Source of the DNA: an uncultured Treponema sp.
GTDB lineage: Bacteria > Spirochaetota > Spirochaetia > Treponematales > Treponemataceae
Assembly (NCBI GenBank): GCA_937892225.1
Contig: CALAUH010000096.1
Span: 1-10,864 of the forward strand
Length of the DNA: 10,864 nt
Reading direction: 5' to 3'
In this document: piece by piece, positions 1-7,279 of the stretch
How positions within the stretch are numbered: the stretch's first letter is position 1
Layout: every line of letters starts with the position of its first letter
Notes under the pieces: model-generated
The model's database searches: none
The model's input: only the letters and a program-made list of their open reading frames with translations
What the model was told of the DNA's origin: nothing
Translations under genes and position numbers: made by a program

Positions 1-58
1 TGATTAATTTTTCCGGTCAACCTGCAACATTTTATATAAAACGGGGTGCACTATGGAA

Positions 59-952
59 ATTATAACTGATTAATTTTTCCGGTCAACCTGCAACCATTTT
101 TTGAACAATGCAATATACAAAATTATTATAACTGATTAATTTTTCCGGTCAACCTGCAACTGTAAGATGAATTAATAACATCACAAATTAATTATAACTG
201 ATTAATTTTTCCGGTCAACCTGCAACATCAGACAATGTTAGAAAAACTTGCTAAAAATTATAACTGATTAATTTTTCCGGTCAACCTGCAACAGAAGTTT
301 ATTACGCTGGTAATAATGGTACATTATAACTGATTAATTTTTCCGGTCAACCTGCAACAAGACAGTAGCAAAAGTGTACTAGAAAGGAATTATAACTGAT
401 TAATTTTTCCGGTCAACCTGCAACTGAAACGGCTCACGATCCAATTTATGATACATTATAACTGATTAATTTTTCCGGTCAACCTGCAACCATGTTGTCT
501 ATCTTTTTCATTTTCTAAAGATTATAACTGATTAATTTTTCCGGTCAACCTGCAACTTATCACTATAGCAGGCTATGGCGTAACCTATTATAACTGATTA
601 ATTTTTCCGGTCAACCTGCAACTACTGGTGGAACTATCCCAAGACAACCGAAATTATAACTGATTAATTTTTCCGGTCAACCTGCAACACAAAGATGATA
701 GAATCTGTCAAGCTGTAAATTATAACTGATTAATTTTTCCGGTCAACCTGCAACAGACTTGGGTTCAGATACTCGCTTGGGTATATTATAACTGATTAAT
801 TTTTCCGGTCAACCTGCAACCGAAAGCGATGGGACTCAATGGGTTTTTGGATTATAACTGATTAATTTTTCCGGTCAACCTGCAACTTGCATATTATCCT
901 AATCACTTGGCAGAAGATTATAACTGATTAATTTTTCCGGTCAACCTGCAAC
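59..952 (-). promoter_or_regulatory. Promoters embedded in each CRISPR repeat
   Basis: In every full repeat, bases 23-28 read on the minus strand are TTGACC and bases 1-6 are TATAAT, separated by exactly 16 bp. This is a near-perfect sigma-70 promoter ending at the repeat/spacer boundary. Transcription would start about 6-8 nt inside the 30-nt spacer and give a crRNA with roughly 22-24 nt of guide followed by the next repeat. Such per-repeat promoters are established for Neisseria meningitidis and Campylobacter jejuni type II-C arrays. The hexamers are seen directly; activity is inferred. There are 14 identical copies here plus the terminal one described separately. Confidence 0.7.
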
Positions 953-982
953 TGATGCTTATATGTATCAAGCGCCTCAATT

Positions 983-1018
983 ATTATAACTGATTAATTT
1001 TTCCAGTCAACCACTCTC
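983..1018 (-). repeat. Degenerate terminal CRISPR repeat retaining the promoter
   Basis: Bases 1-30 match the canonical repeat except base 23 (G to A on the plus strand). The last six bases, normally TGCAAC, are replaced by unrelated sequence (ACTCTC). On the minus strand the copy still has TTGACT (1005-1010), a 16-bp gap and TATAAT (983-988), so the promoter for the adjacent spacer survives. The part that would form the first bases of the crRNA handle is lost. Degenerate repeats mark the old, leader-distal end of an array, so new spacers are probably added left of position 1. Confidence 0.85.
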
Positions 1019-1124
1019 TTCTCTTACAGATTTTGCGTTAGCAAAATCCAATCCGTGTGGCATTTTAATCCTTCCCATCCTGTTTCTTTTATCAATATTT
1101 AAAATGACAAAAAATTAAAATTTG
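1019..1124. other. Short intergenic stretch between array and promoter; small perfect hairpin
   Basis: Bases 1029-1036 (GATTTTGC) and 1041-1048 (GCAAAATC) form a perfect 8-bp stem around the loop GTTA. Neither side is followed by a T-run, so it does not look like an intrinsic terminator for the array or for the downstream operon. The remainder is AT-rich and shows no RNA gene or recognisable binding site. A possible minus-strand micro-ORF overlaps the hairpin and is listed among the findings. Confidence 0.4.
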
Positions 1125-1153
1125 TTGAATTCTCTTTGACTCTACTTTATAAT
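1125..1153 (+). promoter_or_regulatory. Sigma-70 promoter of the macroglobulin-pbpC operon
   Basis: TTGAAT at 1125-1130 and a perfect TATAAT at 1148-1153 are separated by the optimal 17 bp. The expected start is near 1160, leaving a leader of about 30 nt. A second TTGACT at 1136-1141 pairs only with TATATT at 1156-1161 at a short 14-bp spacing, so it is the weaker alternative. No operator-like palindrome is evident, so expression may be constitutive. Confidence 0.7.
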
Positions 1154-1178
1154 ATTATATTGGATTATTTTAACCATA

Positions 1179-1183
1179 CGAGG
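1179..1183 (+). promoter_or_regulatory. Ribosome binding site of the macroglobulin gene
   Basis: CGAGG ends five bases before the ATG at 1189. It fixes this ATG as the start, and the start is confirmed by the lipoprotein signal peptide that immediately follows. Confidence 0.7.
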
Positions 1184-1188
1184 TATAT

Positions 1189-4100
1189 ATGAATCTTAAA
1201 AAATCACTTATTTTATTTTCAGCGATTTTATTTTTATTAAGCGGATGTGAAAAAAACTCTAAAGCATCTAAAGAATTTTTCACAGTTGCAAGCAACGAGA
1301 GTTCTAAAACTTATTCCACACAAGGAAAACAGCTTCTTCAGATGACAAAAGATGCAAGTGGAAAAGTTTCTTATGAATCATTTTCTCAATTTTTTAAGCC
1401 AGATTATTCAGCTGAATTCCCAGATGAAATTAATCATCAGGAAGAAAAATCTAGACCAGATAAGAATTTAAAGGCTACAAAACCTAGTGATTCTGTCGTT
1501 CCAGGTATTAGAAAAAATCTTTCTGACTACAAAACTGTTTATAATACTCAATATAAAGATCCTCCAAAAGTAAAAGACACAGTACTTCCTGCAGATAACC
1601 CAAAAGAAAATAATGATGAAAGTACTCCTTTTAAGATTGAAGACTGGGGTCCACAAAGAACGATTGTTGCAACAAACGAACATCCTTCTTTCTATGTAAT
1701 TTTCAATAAACCTGCAAAACCATTAACTGCCTTAGAAGCTCCATCTTCTACTTCTGACATAATGACAATCACACCTGCTTTAAAAGGTGTTTTCAGATGG
1801 TATGGAACTCAGCATTTAAGTTTTGAAGCAAGTGAACCTGCAAATCCTTCTATTTCATATCAGATTAAAATTAATCCTAAAATGACTTCTGTTGCAGGTC
1901 AGACAATTACCGGTCAGACTACTTTTACAACTACAGCAGAACCCTTAAAAATCTTAAAAATATTCCCTGGTTATGAAAAGAAAAATAAAAATCATTATTC
2001 ATCTTCAACTGGTGCTTTACCAACATACGAAAACAAATTCCTTCTTCGCGTAAACTATAAAGTATCAGCAGATAAAATTAAAAATGATTTAATCGTAACT
2101 GTAGCAAACAGAAATTCAAGATTTACTGTAGAACCAAACTACGAAGATGACAATTTCTACTATGATTACACTCCTATGTCAGACAAAAACAAACAGGTTA
2201 CAAATACATTCGTAATCACAATTACTGATGTTGTTCCTCATAACGTTTTAGTTACTGCTGCATTAAAAAATAATTCTAATACACAAAGTTATAAAACCCT
2301 TTTACCTTTCTCTTTAAAGAAAGTTGATCAGATTGCAGATTTCTCTAAAGGAAAAATGTCTAATCCTCTTACATTATATTTCTCTCAAGTCCCAGATAAG
2401 AAATCTCTTGTAAACAACATTTCTTTCAACTTTGATTACAAAATAACAGAAGATAACATCAATATCTCTGGAACAGAAGTAACACTTTTCAATCTTCCAT
2501 TAAAAACAGATACTACATATACACTTTATCTTGGAACTGGAATTAAAGATATTTTCGGTCAGACCTGTTACTGTCCAAAATCAAATTATGAATTTAAAAC
2601 AAGAGGCGCTCCTGCTTATGTAAAATTCATTGACTATGGAAACAAATTACTTGAAGCACAGTTCCCTCATAAACTTATTTTTGAATATCAGAACATTCAG
2701 CCTGATTCTTTCTATCGTGTTTTCAATGTTGAAAACCCATTCTATTTCCCTAAGTATGATGATATTGAACACAACTATACTACATCAACAAGAATGCTCT
2801 TGAAAAAACGAAACGCAAGACAATTTGAAGAAATCAATTTTGACAATTATCTTGATGGCGGTTATGGATTCATAAGATTCCAGGCTCTTGTTAGAACACA
2901 ATATGTTTCATGGGATAAAACTCTTCAGACAAGAGATAACAATAACCAGATGACCATTCAGGTTACTGATTTAGGTGTTACTGCACGTATCGGTTTAAAC
3001 AGAGCTGTATTTATGGTAAGAGATTTACGTACCGGTAAACCTGTACCTTCTGCTACTGTTCATGTTCTTACAGATATAAGTGATTACAGCGGAGATCCAT
3101 TAAATCATTCTATTGCTAAATCTACAACAAACAAAAACGGTCTGGCTGTAATAAACTTTACAGAAGAACAGATTCATAAAATAGAAAATGATGGCCGCTA
3201 CTATTACGATTCTTTATACCTTTGTGTTCAGAACAATAAAGATAAAGTAATCTATCGTCCAAATACACACAGTTCTTGGCGAGAAGGTGTTTATGACAGT
3301 TACATGAAAAATGCCAGAAAGCCTGTTCAAAGAACATTTATGTTCGTAGACCGCGGACTTTATAAACCAGGTGAAATTGTAACTTTCAGAGGAATTGATA
3401 GAGACCAGTATTTAGGTCAGATGGTTCCTTATCAGGGAAATTACACTGTAAACTCAAAAGGAAACTGGTGGCATTCAGATTATATTCTGTCAAAACCAGA
3501 AGTTGGTAAAGTTTCAGAAAGCGGTGGTTTCTACGGTTCTTTCAAATTACCAGATGAACTTGATTCAGGAAGTTATATACTGGAATATACAAGAGATAAT
3601 GGTGATAAAGCAACTGTTTCATTTACCGTTGCAACTTTTGAAAGAGTAAAATTTGAATCATCTCTTACAGTTCCACAGAATACTTATTACGGCGGAGATA
3701 AACTTGATGCAGAACTTTATGCAGCTTATCTTGCCGGAGGTGCATTAACTAACGCCAATTATAATGTTTCATGGTATAAACAGCCTCGTGTATTCAATCC
3801 AAATACTCCTGAAACTAAAAACTTTAGATTCGGACCTTCAGATTATTATAGTGACAGAGACTATTTCTCTTACAGCGAAGGAAGCCTTGATAATAACGGT
3901 ACTGCTACAATCACATGTAATACAGAAAAAATTACAAACGGCAGACCTCATCTTTACAGAGCAGAAGCTTATGTAACAGATGTTTCAAATCAGAGAATCA
4001 GCACTCAGACATCAGTTTTAATACATTCTTCTTCATATTATTTTGGTATTAAACGCCCAAGAAATATTTCTGGTTTTGCTAAAGTTGGTAAAAAACTTGA

Positions 4101-7100
4101 ATTCCCATTTGTTCTCTGTGATACTAACGGAAACTTACTTAATTCTAAACAGATTAATACACAGGTTAAAGAACTTAAATACACATTAACTAGAGAAGTA
4201 TGGAACGTAATCAATGAACAGAGTGTTGATGATTATGTTTATACACGTTATGAAAAAGAAGATAAACTTGATTCACAAGGAGCTATCGTTCCACAGGGTT
4301 CTGGAGTCTTAGATATTACTCCAAGTGCATGTGGATGGTACACTTTAAAAGTTACAGGATTTGATGAAAACAATAATAACGTTGTTACAACATATGAATT
4401 CTATGTAACTGGCGGACGTTCATACTGGTACAACAGTAATAACAGTAACTCAATTAAACTTACTCCTGATCAGTCTGAATATAATCCTGGTGATACTGCA
4501 GAAATTCTTGTAGAAAGTCCTCTCCCAGAAGGTGATTATCTTATCACTGTTGAACGCGAAGGTATCTTTACAGAACAGATTCAGCATTTTGATTCACCTG
4601 CAAGTGTAATTAAAGTTCCTATCGCTACAAACTACGTTCCTGTTGTTTATGTTTCAATTTCATCATACTCTATGAGAACTGAAGCACCTAAACACAAATA
4701 CGGCGAAGTTGATATGGATAAACCAAAAGGATACTATGGTGTTACTCCAGTATTTATTAATCCTTATGTAAAAGCATTCTCTATTAAAGTTGAATGTGAT
4801 AAATCTTCTTACAAACCAGGAGAAACTGCAAAAGTAAAATTAACTGCAACAAAAGGTGGAGAACCTCTTAAAAATGCAGAACTTACTTTAATGGCTGTAG
4901 ACAGAGGTGTTCTTGATTTAATCAATTACCATGTTCCAGATCCAATCAGTTATTTCTATTCAACAAGCAACTTCCCTCTTAGAGTTTCTGGTGGTGATTC
5001 CCGTGACTTCCTTATGGATCCTGTAACATACAGCATTAAAGATTTACAGGGTGGTGACTCAGAAGATGCTACTAAGGAAAATGAACGTAAAGACTTTAGA
5101 CCAACTGCTGTTTTTGAACCTGTTCTTATGACAGATAAAAACGGTGTTGCAACCTGTACTTTCAAAATGCCAGATTCATTAACAACATATAGAATCACAG
5201 CATTCGGTGTAAAAGATGATAAATTTGCTTTACAGGAAGAAGAAGTTAAAGTTCAAAATCCAGTAAACATCCAGCAGGTACAGCCTAGAAAATTACGTGT
5301 AAGAGATACAGCTGAATGTGGTGTACTTATTACTAACTTAAATGATAAGGGCATAAACGTTACTGTTGATTTACAGGTAAGATCTCCAACTAAGAATACT
5401 GCACAAGATGAATTAGAAGGAAGAAATACAGTTCCTGGAAAAGGATTTGTCGATGGACCTTCAAAACATCAGGTTTATGTTGCACCTAATGAATCTACTG
5501 TAGTTTACTTCGATGTTTGTGCTACAGAAGTTGGTACTGTTGAATTAGTTTATAATATTCACTCAGAAGTTCTGGATGAAAAATTAATTTCTCCAATTCA
5601 GATAGAAAAGACTTATGTCTATGAAACTGTAACTATGATGGGTCAGACAACTGACAAAAAATCAGATAAAGTTACAGAATTTATAGCAATTCCAGACTGG
5701 GCAAAAGACGGTCGTGGTGATTTGAAATTTACTCTCGATACAACAAGACTTGGAATGCTTGGTTCTTCTGTAAATTACCTGTTCGAATATCCATATGGAT
5801 GTATGGAACAGCAGTCTGCAAGAGTTCTTCCACTCATCGTATTTGGTGAATATATTGATGCATTCGATTTAAATTCAAGAGTTTCTGATCCTAAGAAATG
5901 CGTCATTTCATTTACAAAAAACTGGAAGAAAATCCAGAAAATTGATGGTGGTTTCCCTTACTGGCCAGACGGTGACAAATCGAACTATTTTGTATCTACA
6001 CGTATTGCAGAAATCTATGCTTACGGATTACAGCGTGGATATACTAAAAACGAGCTTGGATATGATATAAACAAACTCAAAAATTATCTCGTAAACAATT
6101 TCTATTCAAAAGATATTTCTATTTACGAAAAAGCACATGCATTATATGTATTAAACATGTTAAAAGATACAAGATGTAATTCAGCATTGAGTTCTTATGG
6201 AGATGTATCTAATCAATATTCTTTGACAACAAATGCATATATTGCACTTGCTTATCTTGCTGAAGGTTCAACTGAATCAGTTCTTAAAGCAAAAAATATT
6301 GCAACAGACATCAGATCTTATTTAATACCAGATTTAAGATCAATTACAATTTCTAAAAAATTAAACAGAAGTTATAACTGGTACTGGTATGATAATCAGA
6401 TTGATGAAATCTCATTGATTCTTCAGTTATTAGTTTCAATTAATCCAAATGATCAGTTTGTAGACAAACTTATCTTTAGATTATTATCTGAACAGTCTAA
6501 AGGTTACTGGACAAATACTTCATCATCAGCTAAGGCTCTTGAAGCAATCTATACTTTCATAAAACAGCGTAATCTCGATAACTTAGACCTTACTGCTACT
6601 GTTGATATTAATAACAAAAACATTATGAAAGAAAGCTTTAAAGGTGTAGCTGCTAAACCTAAGACTTTGAAACTTCCATTTGAAGATGAAATATTAAAGA
6701 GCATTCCTCGTGGAAAACAGATTCCTCTTACATTCTCTAAAGAAGGAACTGGAACTTTATATTACACAACAGAAATGAAATATGCTTTACCTGATGAAAT
6801 GCAGCGATGGCGTGATGAAGGAATTGATGTTGAATATACAATCACAGATTATAAAACTGGTAATGTTATAAACACAGAAGGCAGCAATGCTACAAATTCT
6901 TTAATCACTCTTGAATCTGGAAAAACATATAAAGCACAAATCTATGTTTCTTCTAAACGACAAAGAGATTATGTTGCAATTCGTTGTCCAATTCCATCTG
7001 GAGCTGAAATTCTTGATTCAACCTTTATAACATCAGGTTCAGAAGCTCAAGTTTCATCATCTAAGAATTCTTACTGGAGATATTACTCTAGTAAAAATAT

Positions 7101-7278
7101 AAAAGATAACGAAGTTCAATATTTCTACAACAACTTCTATAGTGGCGGAACTTATATTACATTTACATTCAGAGCAACAAGAAGAGGTGTTTACCCAACT
7201 CCACCAGTAATGGCTGAATGTATGTACGAACCAGAAGTATTTGGTAGAAGCAACGGTTACCTTTTCGTAATTAAATAG
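1189..7278 (+). CDS. Alpha-2-macroglobulin family lipoprotein with intact thioester (YfhM type)
   Basis: This is a 2029-residue envelope lipoprotein. Residues 1-20 are a lipoprotein signal peptide with lipobox LSGC (lipidated Cys20, then Glu). A charged linker follows to about 150. Ig-like/macroglobulin domains lie near 151-250 and 385-477. Macroglobulin domains follow, including the hallmark DRGLYKPGE at 721-729 and AVDRGVLDL at 1236-1244. A charged stretch at about 1258-1302 sits where the protease bait region is expected. The A2M domain (FRPTAVFEP and PDSLTTYR) starts at about 1303. The thioester domain carries PYGCMEQ, with Cys1538 and Gln1541 forming the internal thioester. The C-terminal domains run to 2029. 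In characterised family members, protease cleavage of the bait exposes the thioester, which covalently captures the protease. The protein is somewhat longer than E. coli YfhM (about 1650 residues), mostly through the N-terminal part. pbpC follows after one base. The family call is very secure; the bait position is inferred. Confidence 0.96.
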   Translation: MNLKKSLILFSAILFLLSGCEKNSKASKEFFTVASNESSKTYSTQGKQLLQMTKDASGKVSYESFSQFFKPDYSAEFPDEINHQEEKSRPDKNLKATKPSDSVVPGIRKNLSDYKTVYNTQYKDPPKVKDTVLPADNPKENNDESTPFKIEDWGPQRTIVATNEHPSFYVIFNKPAKPLTALEAPSSTSDIMTITPALKGVFRWYGTQHLSFEASEPANPSISYQIKINPKMTSVAGQTITGQTTFTTTAEPLKILKIFPGYEKKNKNHYSSSTGALPTYENKFLLRVNYKVSADKIKNDLIVTVANRNSRFTVEPNYEDDNFYYDYTPMSDKNKQVTNTFVITITDVVPHNVLVTAALKNNSNTQSYKTLLPFSLKKVDQIADFSKGKMSNPLTLYFSQVPDKKSLVNNISFNFDYKITEDNINISGTEVTLFNLPLKTDTTYTLYLGTGIKDIFGQTCYCPKSNYEFKTRGAPAYVKFIDYGNKLLEAQFPHKLIFEYQNIQPDSFYRVFNVENPFYFPKYDDIEHNYTTSTRMLLKKRNARQFEEINFDNYLDGGYGFIRFQALVRTQYVSWDKTLQTRDNNNQMTIQVTDLGVTARIGLNRAVFMVRDLRTGKPVPSATVHVLTDISDYSGDPLNHSIAKSTTNKNGLAVINFTEEQIHKIENDGRYYYDSLYLCVQNNKDKVIYRPNTHSSWREGVYDSYMKNARKPVQRTFMFVDRGLYKPGEIVTFRGIDRDQYLGQMVPYQGNYTVNSKGNWWHSDYILSKPEVGKVSESGGFYGSFKLPDELDSGSYILEYTRDNGDKATVSFTVATFERVKFESSLTVPQNTYYGGDKLDAELYAAYLAGGALTNANYNVSWYKQPRVFNPNTPETKNFRFGPSDYYSDRDYFSYSEGSLDNNGTATITCNTEKITNGRPHLYRAEAYVTDVSNQRISTQTSVLIHSSSYYFGIKRPRNISGFAKVGKKLEFPFVLCDTNGNLLNSKQINTQVKELKYTLTREVWNVINEQSVDDYVYTRYEKEDKLDSQGAIVPQGSGVLDITPSACGWYTLKVTGFDENNNNVVTTYEFYVTGGRSYWYNSNNSNSIKLTPDQSEYNPGDTAEILVESPLPEGDYLITVEREGIFTEQIQHFDSPASVIKVPIATNYVPVVYVSISSYSMRTEAPKHKYGEVDMDKPKGYYGVTPVFINPYVKAFSIKVECDKSSYKPGETAKVKLTATKGGEPLKNAELTLMAVDRGVLDLINYHVPDPISYFYSTSNFPLRVSGGDSRDFLMDPVTYSIKDLQGGDSEDATKENERKDFRPTAVFEPVLMTDKNGVATCTFKMPDSLTTYRITAFGVKDDKFALQEEEVKVQNPVNIQQVQPRKLRVRDTAECGVLITNLNDKGINVTVDLQVRSPTKNTAQDELEGRNTVPGKGFVDGPSKHQVYVAPNESTVVYFDVCATEVGTVELVYNIHSEVLDEKLISPIQIEKTYVYETVTMMGQTTDKKSDKVTEFIAIPDWAKDGRGDLKFTLDTTRLGMLGSSVNYLFEYPYGCMEQQSARVLPLIVFGEYIDAFDLNSRVSDPKKCVISFTKNWKKIQKIDGGFPYWPDGDKSNYFVSTRIAEIYAYGLQRGYTKNELGYDINKLKNYLVNNFYSKDISIYEKAHALYVLNMLKDTRCNSALSSYGDVSNQYSLTTNAYIALAYLAEGSTESVLKAKNIATDIRSYLIPDLRSITISKKLNRSYNWYWYDNQIDEISLILQLLVSINPNDQFVDKLIFRLLSEQSKGYWTNTSSSAKALEAIYTFIKQRNLDNLDLTATVDINNKNIMKESFKGVAAKPKTLKLPFEDEILKSIPRGKQIPLTFSKEGTGTLYYTTEMKYALPDEMQRWRDEGIDVEYTITDYKTGNVINTEGSNATNSLITLESGKTYKAQIYVSSKRQRDYVAIRCPIPSGAEILDSTFITSGSEAQVSSSKNSYWRYYSSKNIKDNEVQYFYNNFYSGGTYITFTFRATRRGVYPTPPVMAECMYEPEVFGRSNGYLFVIK

Positions 7279-7279
7279 A

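Larger units (their letters stand above)
1..1018 (-). CRISPR. CRISPR array, probable type II-C (36-bp repeats, 30-bp spacers)
   Basis: Repeats recur every 66 bp without exception. An edge-cut copy lies at 1-28 (it starts at repeat base 9). Fourteen full identical copies start at 59, 125, 191, 257, 323, 389, 455, 521, 587, 653, 719, 785, 851 and 917. A degenerate copy lies at 983-1018. The 15 spacers are all 30 bp and all different. The 36/30 geometry is typical of Cas9 (type II) arrays. On the minus strand the repeat begins GTTGCAG and ends AGTTATAAT, which resembles the GTTGTAG...CAAT form of Neisseria type II-C repeats, so I assign crRNA sense to the minus strand. No cas1, cas2, cas9 or convincing tracrRNA is in the window; they presumably lie left of position 1. 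The array itself is certain. The subtype and strand are inferred from repeat sequence only. Confidence 0.97.

Noticed and set aside
29..982. Most spacers have an open plus-strand reading frame, hinting at a coding-strand bias
   Set aside because: In 30 nt at least one of three frames is expected to be open by chance; there is no statistical weight.
1029..1048. Intrinsic terminator
   Set aside because: The stem is perfect but only 8 bp with few GC pairs, and no poly-T tract follows on either strand.
983..1070. Degenerate repeat plus downstream hairpin as a tracrRNA (anti-repeat on the plus strand)
   Set aside because: The bases lost (TGCAAC) are exactly those that must pair with the 5' end of the crRNA handle. 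No plus-strand promoter precedes it and no T-run terminator follows the hairpin.
4956..5198. Minus-strand open frames inside the macroglobulin and pbpC genes (also at 1468-1683, 7057-7317 and 8040-8474)
   Set aside because: They are antisense shadows of strongly supported coding regions, with no domain signal or ribosome binding site.
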